From Ideonella margarita (GTDB taxonomy: Bacteria > Pseudomonadota > Gammaproteobacteria > Burkholderiales > Burkholderiaceae_C), in the NCBI RefSeq assembly GCF_038066635.1, contig NZ_JBBUTI010000005.1, forward strand, positions 310,001 to 374,000: a stretch of DNA of 64,000 bases. Reading direction: 5' to 3'. How positions within the stretch are numbered: position 1 is the first letter of the stretch; every line of letters begins with the position of its first letter. Both the position numbers and the translations under genes were made by a program. The notes under the pieces are model-generated. The model was not told where the DNA came from and ran no database searches. It saw only the letters and a program-made list of their open reading frames with translations. This document shows positions 43,583-51,958 of the stretch, one piece after another.

Positions 43583-44160
43583 AACGCCACCCTGAAGCTC
43601 AGGCACCGCACCTGCGGTTCGGCATTCACCAGATCTGGCGGGCACTCCAACTGGCCGACAAGAGCCAAACCTCGTTGCGCGGCACCCGCCAGCGTCGACG
43701 GATCACGCCACATCACCCAGATGTAGGCGGCCTGCCCGGAGGCCACCACGCGGATGGCGCCTGCGCCTTGCGGCAAGGCATCAAACAGGGCCTTCCGCCA
43801 CTGCGCCAGATCCTGTGCAGACAACTCGGCGGCGGTGCATGCCCTGGCCTCCTGACAAGCTGAGGGCGCATCGGGTGCATCGCGCTGAAGGCTGCTCACC
43901 TTCAGTTGATAGCTGCCGAGGTGCGCAGCGCCGGCATTGGCGCGCATGCGATCAGCGATGTCCGCGGCCAGCAGCACTGCCAGCGCTCGGTACTCGCTCG
44001 CTTTGGCCTGCCCCGATGCCGACGCCAGCAAGCCCGCCAGAGACATCACGCCCAGCGATGTCACCAGCAGGGCCGCCAGGGTTTCAATCAAGGAAAAACC
44101 GCCGGATGAGCACCGTGGCCCACCAGGGAGCGAGAGAGCATGGCCGGAACCCGGCTCCAT
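43579..44160 (-). CDS. pilV: PilV-type minor pilin
   Basis: A 193-residue prepilin with a 21-residue leader ending SSGG, then FSLIETLAALLVTSLGVMSLAG with Glu at +5. ASEYRALAVLLAADIADRMRAN is the characteristic PilV block following the membrane helix (quoted in part). Its ATG overlaps the fimT stop as TGATG, which is why I prefer 44160 to an ATG four codons upstream. It belongs to the minor pilin operon. Confidence 0.87.
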   Translation of the reverse strand: MEPGSGHALSLPGGPRCSSGGFSLIETLAALLVTSLGVMSLAGLLASASGQAKASEYRALAVLLAADIADRMRANAGAAHLGSYQLKVSSLQRDAPDAPSACQEARACTAAELSAQDLAQWRKALFDALPQGAGAIRVVASGQAAYIWVMWRDPSTLAGAAQRGLALVGQLECPPDLVNAEPQVRCLSFRVAL

Positions 44161-44738
44161 CAGCTCGCGCATTCAGCCTCCGCCGTCACACGGGCCCGTC
44201 CGGGCTTGTTGATGCAGACCGTCTGGCTGCCGTCGACCGCGGCATCGACACGCGCGGCGCCCAACGGCAGAAAGCGCAAACGGGACGCAGCGGTGAGTGA
44301 AATGCCCGAAGCCTCGAACGACACTGACCGCACCGTGCCCAGCACCGGCCCGTCTTGAGGCCCGGCCTGGTGCACCTTGATCAACAGGTCATTCGCGCTC
44401 ATGTCGCCGCGGCTGTCGCGGTCCACGAACATCAGCCAGCCGCCGCTCCAGTCGCGGCCGCTGCGCATGCAGCGTGCCGGGGCGGCGCCAAGCGCCGGAT
44501 CACGCGCGCACAAGGAGACTACTTCGCCACGCTGCAAAGCCTCACGCCGGGCCTGCTGTATCGCAGAGCGGAACTCGGCCACCTGGCTTTCCACGGCCCG
44601 GCGAGAGAGCTGTCTTTGCCACGATGGCCACGCCGCGCCTGCCAGAATTGACAGCACCAGCAGGGTGATCAACAGCTCGATGAGGGTATAGCCCCGGATG
44701 CCAACCGGTGTGACAAGGCAACGCGGTGTTTGGTGCAT
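44160..44738 (-). CDS. fimT: FimT/GspH-type pseudopilin
   Basis: A 192-residue prepilin, first gene of the minor pilin operon. The leader MHQTPRCLVTPVGIRG is cleaved before YTLIELLITLLVLSILAG, with Tyr at +1 and Glu at +5. RREALQRGEVVSLCARDP and GWLMFVDRDSRGD are GspH/FimT signatures. FimT/FimU primes pilus assembly and in some species binds DNA during transformation. The gap to the divergent ribD (130 bases) should hold its promoter; I see no clear boxes. Confidence 0.85.
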   Translation of the reverse strand: MHQTPRCLVTPVGIRGYTLIELLITLLVLSILAGAAWPSWQRQLSRRAVESQVAEFRSAIQQARREALQRGEVVSLCARDPALGAAPARCMRSGRDWSGGWLMFVDRDSRGDMSANDLLIKVHQAGPQDGPVLGTVRSVSFEASGISLTAASRLRFLPLGAARVDAAVDGSQTVCINKPGRARVTAEAECAS

Positions 44739-44868
44739 GGTCCAGCCTGTGAGACGCCACGACGAGAACTGCTTCGCTACTGCCAGCGCCCGATTCTTCG
44801 TACCCACCCCCTGCAGAACATCCCTCATGCGGGGGAAAATCGACAACGTTGCGCCCAACGAAACCACG

Positions 44869-45996
44869 ATGACCCACACCCCTGCGAACGATGCGAACTG
44901 GCTGATGGCCGCCCTGGCGCTGGCCGCCCGTGCCGTCGGCCTGACCGACCCCAACCCGCGGGTGGGCTGCGTGCTGATCGCCGCGGACGGCCACACCGTG
45001 CTGGGCGAAGGCCATACCCAGGCCGCCGGTGAGGCCCATGCCGAGGTGATGGCCCTGCGCGATGCCGCCAGCCGGGGCGTGAGCGTGGCGGGGGCCACCG
45101 CCTACGTCACGCTGGAGCCTTGTGCCCACCATGGCCGCACCGGCCCCTGTTGCGACGCCCTGATCAAAGCGGGCATTGCCCGCGTGGTGCAGGCCGTGGG
45201 TGACCCCAACCCGGCCGTCAACGGACAAGGTGCCGCGCGCCTTCGTGCAGCCGGTATCCAGGTGGATGACGGCCCAGTCCACCTGGCGATCGAGGCCCGG
45301 GAGCTCAACATCGGCTTCTTCTCACGCATGGAGCGTCAGCGCCCATGGCTGCGAATGAAGATGGCCGCCTCGCTGGATGGGCGCAGCGCACTCGACAACG
45401 GCGTCAGCCAATGGATCACCAGCTCGCAGGCGCGCACCGACGGCCATGCCTGGCGTCGACGCGCCGGCGTGGTGCTCAGCGGCGCCGGCACGGTGCTCGA
45501 GGACAACCCGCGTCTGGACGTGCGGCTGGTGGAAACCGCGCGCCAACCCCTGCGTGCCGTCATTGATTCCCGGCTCGACACGCCGCTGGATGCCCGCCTG
45601 TTCGAGGTCGACAGCCCCGTGCTGCTGTTCGCCGCCCATCCGGCCACCGAGCGCATCGACGCCCTGCGCGTCCGCGGCGCCGAGGTCATCTGCCTGCCAG
45701 ACGCCCAAGGCAAGGTCGACCTGGCCGCCGCGCTGGCCGAGCTGGGCGCCCGCCAGATCAACGAGGTTCACCTCGAAGCCGGCGAGCGCCTGAATGCCTC
45801 CTGGCTGCGCACCGGGCTGGTGGATGAGCTGCTGATTTACCTGGCCCCGATGCTCATCGGCGCGGGCCGGGGCATGGCCGCACTCGGCCCGCTGCAGGCG
45901 CTGGAGCAGGCCGCCCGCTTCGAATTTCACGATGTGTGCCGGATCGGCCCTGATGTTCGAGTGCTTGCTCGACAAACGACGAACCCGCCCGACTGA
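44869..45996 (+). CDS. ribD: RibD: riboflavin deaminase/reductase
   Basis: A 375-residue bifunctional enzyme. The deaminase half has the zinc-site motifs GEAHAEVMAL and TLEPCAHHGRTGPCC with the NPRVGCVL opening; the reductase half has RPWLRMKMAASLDGR, QWITSSQARTDGH and VLSGAGTVLEDNPRLDVR (in part). Together they convert the GTP cyclohydrolase II product to 5-amino-6-ribitylamino-uracil phosphate. The start ATG at 44869 gives MTHTPANDANWLMAAL. No FMN riboswitch is visible upstream. ribB follows after 21 bases. Confidence 0.95.
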   Translation: MTHTPANDANWLMAALALAARAVGLTDPNPRVGCVLIAADGHTVLGEGHTQAAGEAHAEVMALRDAASRGVSVAGATAYVTLEPCAHHGRTGPCCDALIKAGIARVVQAVGDPNPAVNGQGAARLRAAGIQVDDGPVHLAIEARELNIGFFSRMERQRPWLRMKMAASLDGRSALDNGVSQWITSSQARTDGHAWRRRAGVVLSGAGTVLEDNPRLDVRLVETARQPLRAVIDSRLDTPLDARLFEVDSPVLLFAAHPATERIDALRVRGAEVICLPDAQGKVDLAAALAELGARQINEVHLEAGERLNASWLRTGLVDELLIYLAPMLIGAGRGMAALGPLQALEQAARFEFHDVCRIGPDVRVLARQTTNPPD

Positions 45997-46017
45997 CTCC
46001 CCGCCTACAATCGGGGG

Positions 46018-47121
46018 ATGCCCATTTCTCCTGTTCCCGAGCTGGTTGCCGAGCTGGCAGCCGGCCGCATGGTCATTCTGGTTGACGAAGAAGATCGCGA
46101 AAACGAGGGCGATCTCGTGCTCGCCTCCGATCACGTCACGCCAGAAGCGATCAATTTCATGGCCAAGTACGGCCGCGGCCTGATCTGCCTGACGCTCACG
46201 CGTGAGCGCTGCGAGCGCCTGCAGCTGCCCCCAATGGCGGCCCGCAACGGCACCGCCCACGGCACCGCGTTCACCGTGTCGATCGAGTCCCGCGAAGGCG
46301 TGACCACCGGCATCTCGGCCGCCGACCGTGCCCGCACCGTGCAAGCCGCCGTGGCCCGTGACGCCCATCCGCGTGACCTGGTGCAACCTGGCCATATCTT
46401 CCCGCTGCAGGCCCAGGACGGCGGCGTGCTGATGCGCGCTGGTCACACTGAAGCCGGCTGCGACCTCGCCGGCATGGCCGGTCTGACGCCCTCGTCGGTG
46501 ATCTGCGAGATCATGAATGACGACGGCACGATGGCCCGCCTGCCCGATCTGCAGATCTTCGCCCGCGAACACGGCTTGAAGATCGGCACCATCGCCGACC
46601 TGATCACCTACCGCAGCCGCAACGAATCGCTGATCACCCGAGCCGGACAGCGCCAGCTGACGACGGCACAGGGCGAATTCACCGCCCATGTGTTCCGCGA
46701 CCGCTCCGGTGGCGTGCACCTGGCCCTGGCCACCGGCCAGTGGGCCCCGACCGACGAAGTGCTGGTGCGTGTGCACGAGCCGCTGTCGGTGCTCGACCTG
46801 CTGGATGCCGGCAGCAGCAACAGCCACTCGTGGTCGCTGCCCAAGGCCCTGTCGGCCTTGAAGGCCAGCCCGGCCGGCGTGGCCGTGCTGCTGAACTGCG
46901 GCGCCGAAGCCGCCGGCGCCCTGCTCGGACAACTGCTGCCTGCCGCCGACGCCCCCGTGGTGCGGCCGTCGGTCGACCTGCGCACCTACGGCGTGGGCGC
47001 ACAGATCCTTCGCGAGTTGGGTGTCAGCCGGATGAAGCTGCTGGGCAGCCCGCGCCGCATGCCGAGCATGACCGGTTACGGGCTCGAGGTGACCGGCTTT
47101 CTGGCCGCCAACCCGGCTTGA
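46018..47121 (+). CDS. ribB: RibB with a degenerate GTP cyclohydrolase II-like domain
   Basis: A 367-residue protein. The N-terminal about 200 residues are 3,4-dihydroxy-2-butanone 4-phosphate synthase: ILVDEEDRENEGDLVLASDH, GVTTGISAADRA, PGHIFPLQAQDGGVLMRAGHTEA (in part). The C-terminal part aligns with GTP cyclohydrolase II but where that enzyme has the zinc motif ECLTGD...CDC this one reads VRVHEPLSVLDLLDAG, with no matching cysteines, so cyclohydrolase activity is not expected. Such hybrids are known in beta-proteobacteria; a separate ribA is needed elsewhere. A TACAAT box ends 6 bases before the ATG and may give a leaderless transcript. Confidence 0.92.
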   Translation: MPISPVPELVAELAAGRMVILVDEEDRENEGDLVLASDHVTPEAINFMAKYGRGLICLTLTRERCERLQLPPMAARNGTAHGTAFTVSIESREGVTTGISAADRARTVQAAVARDAHPRDLVQPGHIFPLQAQDGGVLMRAGHTEAGCDLAGMAGLTPSSVICEIMNDDGTMARLPDLQIFAREHGLKIGTIADLITYRSRNESLITRAGQRQLTTAQGEFTAHVFRDRSGGVHLALATGQWAPTDEVLVRVHEPLSVLDLLDAGSSNSHSWSLPKALSALKASPAGVAVLLNCGAEAAGALLGQLLPAADAPVVRPSVDLRTYGVGAQILRELGVSRMKLLGSPRRMPSMTGYGLEVTGFLAANPA

Positions 47122-47154
47122 TGAATTTTCTGACTTTGACAAGGACACGCCACC

Positions 47155-47619
47155 ATGCTGGGTGCTGACAAGGGCCAAAGCGGCTCGCTGAAGGGTGAAG
47201 GCCTGGTGATCGGCATCGTGCGTGCGCGCTTCAACGACGCCATCACCAGCAAGCTCGCCGACAACTGTCTGGCTGAACTGGCTGCCATGGGCGTGCTGGA
47301 CAAGCACATCACCCAGGTGACCGTGCCCGGTGCGCTGGAAGTGCCCGTGGCGCTGAAGGCCATGGCCGACAGCGACGACTACGACGCGCTGATCGCCCTG
47401 GGCTGCATCATCCGCGGCGAGACCTACCACTTTGAACTGGTGGCCAACGAAAGCGGCGCGGGCGTGACCCGCATCTCGCTCGACCACCAGATTCCGATCG
47501 CCAATGCGATCCTGACTGTCGAGAACGAAGCGCAGGCGTGGGCCCGCACCGAAGAAAAAGGCCGAGACGCTGCCCGTGTGGCCGTTGAAATGGCCAACCT
47601 GATGGACGATTTGCTGTGA
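47155..47619 (+). CDS. ribH: Lumazine synthase RibH
   Basis: A 154-residue enzyme that condenses the ribityl-uracil with dihydroxybutanone phosphate to lumazine. Blocks are GIVRARFNDAITSKL, VPGALEVPVALKAM, ALGCIIRGETYHFELVANES and ISLDHQIPIANAILT, with the catalytic His in the third. AAGGA precedes the ATG. The next gene, nusB, overlaps its stop as GTGA. The ribE (riboflavin synthase) gene that often lies between ribD and ribB is absent from this cluster. Confidence 0.95.
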   Translation: MLGADKGQSGSLKGEGLVIGIVRARFNDAITSKLADNCLAELAAMGVLDKHITQVTVPGALEVPVALKAMADSDDYDALIALGCIIRGETYHFELVANESGAGVTRISLDHQIPIANAILTVENEAQAWARTEEKGRDAARVAVEMANLMDDLL

Positions 47620-48086
47620 CCACTCCCACCTCCCCTGCCAAGAAGCGCACTGCGCCAAAATCGGCCCGCCGCCGCTCGCGCGAAATCGCCCTCCAGGGCC
47701 TGTACCAGTGGCTGGTGTCGGGTGAGGACGCCGGCGTCATCGACGCCCACATGCGCGAGCAGGAAGGCTTCGACAAGGTCGACCGCGCGCACTACGACGC
47801 CCTGCTGCACGGCTGCATCACCGAGGCCGCTGACCTTGACGTGGTGCTGGGTCGCCATGTCGACCGCCGCACCAGCGAGCTGTCGCCGGTGGAACATGCC
47901 GTGCTGCTGATCGGCACCTACGAGCTGAAGCACTGCATCGACGTGCCGTACCGCGTCGCCATCAACGAAGCGGTTGAGCTCGCCAAGAGCTTCGGCGGCA
48001 CCGATGGCCACAAGTACGTGAACGGCGTGCTCGACAAGGCCGCTGGCGACCTGCGCGCCACGGAAATCCAGGCTCGGTCACGCTGA
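47616..48086 (+). CDS. nusB: Transcription antitermination factor NusB
   Basis: A 156-residue RNA-binding factor that works with NusE at boxA sites in rRNA operons. KSARRRSREIALQGLYQWL near the start and IDVPYRVAINEAVELAKSFGGTDGHKYVNGVLD (in part) at the end are invariant. The start is GTG at 47616, overlapping the ribH stop by four bases. A Lys/Pro-rich N-terminal extension of about 15 residues is usual in this group. It ends the rib unit, followed by a hairpin terminator. Confidence 0.95.
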   Translation: MTTPTSPAKKRTAPKSARRRSREIALQGLYQWLVSGEDAGVIDAHMREQEGFDKVDRAHYDALLHGCITEAADLDVVLGRHVDRRTSELSPVEHAVLLIGTYELKHCIDVPYRVAINEAVELAKSFGGTDGHKYVNGVLDKAAGDLRATEIQARSR

Positions 48087-48131
48087 CCGGCTTGTTGCCT
48101 GTGCCCCAACGCGCACCCCTGCGCACCTCTG

Positions 48132-48160
48132 ACAAGCGCCCTCGCCGGGCGCTTGTTGCT
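48132..48160 (+). terminator. Terminator of the rib-nusB operon
   Basis: acaagcgccc (48132-48141) pairs with gggcgcttgt (48147-48156) around tcgcc, followed by tgctt. Just before it the 10-mer gcgcaccyct occurs twice in tandem (48111-48130). Confidence 0.7.
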
Positions 48161-48172
48161 TGAAGTTCCAGC

Positions 48173-49393
48173 ATGAAGCTCGCCAGCCGCCTCGACCACA
48201 TCGATCCGTTCTACGTGATGGAGTGCGCCAAGGCGGCTTCCGCGCTGGCAGCCAGCCCGGCGTGTGACCCCGCCCAGGGCGGCTCGCCGATGATCTTCCT
48301 GAACATCGGTGAGCCCGACTTCACGGCGCCGCCGCTGGTGCAGGCTGCCGCGCAGGCTGCCCTGCAGGCCGGGCGCACGCAGTACACCGATGCCAACGGC
48401 CTGGCGCCGCTGCGCCAGGCACTGTCGGACTGGTACGCCAGCCGTTTCGGCCTGACGATCGACGCCCGCCGCATCGTCATCACGGCCGGCGCATCGGCTG
48501 CCCTGCAACTCGCCTGCCTCGCCTTGTTCGAGACCGGCGACGAAGTGCTGATGCCGGACCCGTCCTACCCCTGCAACCGCCATTTCGTGGCGGCCACCGG
48601 GGCAACGGCCAGGTTGCTGCCGGCCGGCCCGGAACACCGCTTCCAGCCTGACGCCGCCACCGTGGCTGCGGCCTGGACACCCGCCACACGCGGCGTGGTG
48701 CTGGCATCGCCTTCGAACCCGACGGGCACCTCCATCACGCCAGAGGCGCTGGAGGCCATTGCCCGCACCGTGCGCGCGAACGGCGGCGTGACCATCGTCG
48801 ACGAGATCTACCTCGGCCTCAGCTACGACGACCGCTTCAGCCAGAGCGCCCTGGCCCTGCCGGACGGGCTGGGCGAGCAGGTCATCTCGGTCAACAGCTT
48901 CTCCAAGTACTTCAGCATGACGGGCTGGCGCCTGGGCTGGCTGGTGCTGCCCGAGCCCCTCGTGGGTGCGGTCGAGAAGTTGCAGCAGAACCTCTACATC
49001 TGCGCATCCACCGTAGCCCAGCATGCCGCGCTGGCCTGTTTCGCGCCTGACAGCCTGGCCGAATACGAACGCCGCCGTGCCGCCTTCCGCGAACGGCGCG
49101 ACGTGGTGGTGCCTGCCCTCAACGCCATGGGCCTGACCGTGCCGGTGATGCCCGACGGCGCGTTCTATGCCTGGGCCGACTGCAGCGCCTTCAGCGACGA
49201 CAGCTGGCAGTTCTGCCTCGACGTCATGAACGAGGCCCACGTGGCCCTGACGCCCGGCAAGGACTTCGGCCCGGCTGCCGCCAGCCGCTATGTGCGCCTG
49301 TCCTTTGCCAACAGCCTGCCGCAGCTGGAAGAGGCCATGAACCGTCTGGCGCTGTTTTTGCGCCGCCGGGAATCCCAGGCCAGCCGCGCTTGA
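48173..49393 (+). CDS. PLP-dependent aminotransferase, class I/II
   Basis: A 406-residue fold-type I aminotransferase. The PLP lysine is in SVNSFSKYFSMTGWRLGW; GEPDF near residue 45, ASPSNPTGTSI and the C-terminal RYVRLSFANS (carboxylate-binding Arg) are standard. The general layout matches putative aspartate/aromatic aminotransferases annotated after nusB in other Burkholderiales. The amino-acid substrate cannot be told. It may be co-transcribed with the kinase gene, whose start overlaps or directly follows its stop. Confidence 0.88.
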   Translation: MKLASRLDHIDPFYVMECAKAASALAASPACDPAQGGSPMIFLNIGEPDFTAPPLVQAAAQAALQAGRTQYTDANGLAPLRQALSDWYASRFGLTIDARRIVITAGASAALQLACLALFETGDEVLMPDPSYPCNRHFVAATGATARLLPAGPEHRFQPDAATVAAAWTPATRGVVLASPSNPTGTSITPEALEAIARTVRANGGVTIVDEIYLGLSYDDRFSQSALALPDGLGEQVISVNSFSKYFSMTGWRLGWLVLPEPLVGAVEKLQQNLYICASTVAQHAALACFAPDSLAEYERRRAAFRERRDVVVPALNAMGLTVPVMPDGAFYAWADCSAFSDDSWQFCLDVMNEAHVALTPGKDFGPAAASRYVRLSFANSLPQLEEAMNRLALFLRRRESQASRA

Positions 49394-49404
49394 GGAAGAT
49401 GGCC

Positions 49405-51114
49405 ATGTCTGCGTCAAGTTTGCGTATGCTCCAGTCCATGCGCTGGAAGCTGTTCGGTCGCAAGGTTGAGCAGAGCCCGCCAGAGGCGTCCGACTCGACC
49501 TTCGAGGCCACCACTGTCGAAGACCTGCCGCCCGGCCTCGCAGAAGCCTTGGCGGCACATGGCGCTGCGCCTGTGGCCGGCCCGGGCGATGCTGGTGACG
49601 CCGGCATTCACGCCAACAACATCATCGGCCACGTTGGCCGCTACGCACTCAAATCGGTGCTCGGCGAAGGTGGTCTCGGGACGGTGTATGCCGCCTGGGA
49701 CCCGCTGCTGTCGCGCCCGGTGGCCGTGAAGACCCTGCACCTGCATCTGCACCTCGAGGCCGGCAAGACCGAAGCCCTCGACAGCATGATACTGAACGAG
49801 GCGCGCGCCGCCGCGCGGCTGTCGCACCCCCACATCGTCACGGTGTTTGATGCCGGCCCGTCCGAGCAGGGCATCTACATCGCGATGGAACCCTTGCGGG
49901 GCCGCGATCTGCGGCACCTGCTGCAGGAAGGCTGGCGTCCGACGCCGGTCGAGGTCGCCCACCTGGTGCGTCGGGTGGCAGACGCCCTGGCCTATGCTCA
50001 CGGCAAGGGCGTGGTGCACTGCGACATCAAGCCCGCCAACATCTTCATGGTCGGCCGCAAGCAGCCCAAGGTGCTGGATTTCGGCATTGCCCGCGTCACG
50101 CAGCGTGATGGCTCGACCGTGGAAGGGCCGGTCGCCGGCTCACCGTATTACCTGGCACCTGAACAGGTGGTTGGAGGCCCGATCGACCGGCGTGTCGACG
50201 TGTATTCGCTGGGCGTGGTGATGTACGAGTTGCTCACCGGGCAGCGTGCTTTCACCGGCGCCACAGTCGACGACATCACCCGGGCCGTGCTGGAAGACCC
50301 GACGCCCGTGGCGCGCAAGTCGAACCCGAAGGTGCCGGCAGGTCTGTCGGCGATTGCCCGCCGAGCGATGGCCCGGGCACCGGAAGAGCGGCTGGCCTCT
50401 GCCCGACACCTCGCGTCCGAGCTGCGCCACTGGCTTGATTCCCAGGAAGCGCAAGCCCTGGGTGAGCCCCCCAGTCAGCGTCGCGGCCGCTGGGCTGCCC
50501 TGCTCGGCGTGGCGTTGACGGCCGGCGCCGTGACCGCCGTGTGGATGAACGCCAGGTCGCGCCCCGCCAGCGACCCCCCCCTGCAAGCCGCTGCCCCGGC
50601 CGCCAGCGCAGCATTGCTTGAGGCGTCGGCCCCGCTCGCCACGGCGAATGCCGGTGGCTTGGCCACCGACGAGCGCTGGGCCGACACGCCTGCCACGTCT
50701 GCCTCCGGCCCAGCCACCCTGAAGACCGACGCCGAACCACCTGCCTCGACTGAAAAGCCGGCGGCCAAGGACAAAGACAAGGACAAGGCGCGTGATGCCG
50801 CCGCAACCGCGCGCACCGACAAGGAGCGCCGCAAGGCCGAGGCCAAGGACAAAAAATCGCGCGACGACGCCACAGCGGCCGACCGCCCTGCCGTGCCGGT
50901 GGCCACTGGCACGGTACAGTTGGCAATCAGCCCGTGGGGCGAGGTTGAGGTTGACGGCAAGCCCGCCGGCACCGCGCCACCCCTGACGCGTCTGACCCTG
51001 CCGGCCGGCCGTCACACCATCACCGTGCGCAATGGCGATTTCCCCGCCTATGTCCGCAACGTCGAGGTGGACCCCGACCACCCACAGCAAGTCAAACACA
51101 GATTCGGTCCGTGA
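49405..51114 (+). CDS. Membrane Ser/Thr protein kinase with C-terminal PEGA domain
   Basis: A 569-residue kinase. From this start the catalytic domain spans about residues 75-340: Gly loop GEGGLGTVY, Lys109 in VAVKTL, Asp207 in VVHCDIKPAN (HCD in place of HRD), Asp225 in LDFGIARV, GSPYYLAPEQ. The arginine of HRD is thus a Cys, as in non-RD kinases, suggesting activation without loop phosphorylation. A membrane helix is near residues 365-385, then an Ala/Pro- and Lys/Asp-rich linker (KDKDKDKARDAA) and a periplasmic PEGA domain (VEVDGKPAGTAPPLTRLTL) at the end. I chose the ATG at 49405 for its spacing from GAGGAAG; an ATG at 49399 is also possible. The lipoprotein gene follows with a GTGA overlap. 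Confidence 0.9.
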   Translation: MSASSLRMLQSMRWKLFGRKVEQSPPEASDSTFEATTVEDLPPGLAEALAAHGAAPVAGPGDAGDAGIHANNIIGHVGRYALKSVLGEGGLGTVYAAWDPLLSRPVAVKTLHLHLHLEAGKTEALDSMILNEARAAARLSHPHIVTVFDAGPSEQGIYIAMEPLRGRDLRHLLQEGWRPTPVEVAHLVRRVADALAYAHGKGVVHCDIKPANIFMVGRKQPKVLDFGIARVTQRDGSTVEGPVAGSPYYLAPEQVVGGPIDRRVDVYSLGVVMYELLTGQRAFTGATVDDITRAVLEDPTPVARKSNPKVPAGLSAIARRAMARAPEERLASARHLASELRHWLDSQEAQALGEPPSQRRGRWAALLGVALTAGAVTAVWMNARSRPASDPPLQAAAPAASAALLEASAPLATANAGGLATDERWADTPATSASGPATLKTDAEPPASTEKPAAKDKDKDKARDAAATARTDKERRKAEAKDKKSRDDATAADRPAVPVATGTVQLAISPWGEVEVDGKPAGTAPPLTRLTLPAGRHTITVRNGDFPAYVRNVEVDPDHPQQVKHRFGP

Positions 51115-51551
51115 CGCTGCCTGCCACCTCCCGCCCCGCCCTGCGCCTGCCCCGCTTCAGCGCCGCCGCGCTCTCGCTGGCCCTGCCCTTGCTGCTGTCG
51201 GCCTGTGCCGGCCTGATGAACAAGCCTGCTGCCAACACGCCCAGCGTCACCGACGCGATGGCCAAGCCGGCCGAGCGCCAGCTGGTGGCGGCATTGCGCC
51301 TGTATGACGACGCCATGTACCGCGAAGCCGAAAAGGCCCTCGACGAGGCGCTGCGTCTGAAGCTGTCGAACCCGCGTGACCAGGCCACCGCCTGGAAGAC
51401 GCTGGCCTTCATCTACTGCACCAGCGGCCGCAAGCCCGAGTGCGAAAAGGCCTTCCGCAGCGCCCGCAGCGCCGACCCCGAATTTGCCCTGAGCAAGGCC
51501 GAGGCCGGTCACCCCGTCTGGGGCCCGGTGTACGCGGCTTCACGCCGCTGA
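51111..51551 (+). CDS. tssQ: TssQ-like lipoprotein with TPR helices
   Basis: A 146-residue lipoprotein: hydrophobic signal and lipobox LLLSAC with Cys32. The mature part has a TPR-like helical pair (ALRLYDDAMYREAEKALDEAL, in part) and the conserved FIYCTSGRKPECEKAFRSA and EAGHPVWGPVY blocks that I recognise from the TssQ family of type VI-secretion-associated lipoproteins in Burkholderiales. No other T6SS gene is near. The start is GTG in a four-base overlap with the kinase gene, and its stop overlaps ybgC (TGATG), so it is translationally coupled between kinase and Tol genes. Function outside T6SS is unknown. Confidence 0.75.
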   Translation: MTLPATSRPALRLPRFSAAALSLALPLLLSACAGLMNKPAANTPSVTDAMAKPAERQLVAALRLYDDAMYREAEKALDEALRLKLSNPRDQATAWKTLAFIYCTSGRKPECEKAFRSARSADPEFALSKAEAGHPVWGPVYAASRR

Positions 51552-51958
51552 TGCAGCCCGTCCACGCCCACGAACACCCGGTGCGGGTGTACTGGGAAGA
51601 CACCGACGCCGGTGGCGTTGTCTTCTACGCCAACTACCTGAAGTTCTTCGAGCGCGCCCGCACCGAATGGCTGCGGGCCTTGGGTGTTGGCCAGCAGGCG
51701 CTGGCCGATGAGACCGGCGCCATCTTCGTGGTGGCGCATACCGAGTTGCGCTACCTGGCCCCGGCAAGGTTGGATGACGCCCTGCGCATCACCGTGGATC
51801 TGCGTGAGCTCGGGCGCGCCGCGATGGTGGTGCACCAGCAGGCCTGGCGCGGCGAGCAGCTGTTGTGCGAAGGCCAGATCCAGATTGCCTGTGTGGACCG
51901 GGGAACCTTCCGGCCACGACGAATTCCGACATCGATCACCCAACTGATCTCACCATGA
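51551..51958 (+). CDS. ybgC: Acyl-CoA thioesterase YbgC, Tol-Pal operon
   Basis: A 135-residue hotdog-fold thioesterase. The catalytic aspartate is D19 in YWEDTDAGGVVFYANY, followed by LKFFERARTEWLR. YbgC normally leads the tol-pal operon, as here, and links phospholipid metabolism with the envelope. The start overlaps the stop of the lipoprotein gene by one base and its stop overlaps tolQ (ATGA). Confidence 0.94.
   Translation: MQPVHAHEHPVRVYWEDTDAGGVVFYANYLKFFERARTEWLRALGVGQQALADETGAIFVVAHTELRYLAPARLDDALRITVDLRELGRAAMVVHQQAWRGEQLLCEGQIQIACVDRGTFRPRRIPTSITQLISP

Noticed and set aside
44739..44868. FMN riboswitch upstream of ribD or ribB
   Set aside because: None of the conserved RFN blocks occur in the fimT-ribD gap or in the 21 bases before ribB.
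45322..47658. A 778-codon open frame on the minus strand across ribD, ribB and ribH
   Set aside because: It runs antisense through three well-conserved enzymes, is rich in Gly/His/Gln/Val as expected from the reverse strand of GC-rich codons, and shows no family resemblance.
48111..48130. Tandem gcgcaccyct pair after nusB
   Set aside because: Only two 10-base copies; too small to call a repeat array and adequately explained as part of the terminator region.
51111..51551. Part of a type VI secretion cluster
   Set aside because: Only the TssQ-like lipoprotein is present; no VipA/B, Hcp, VgrG, ClpV or TssJ-M gene lies within the window.
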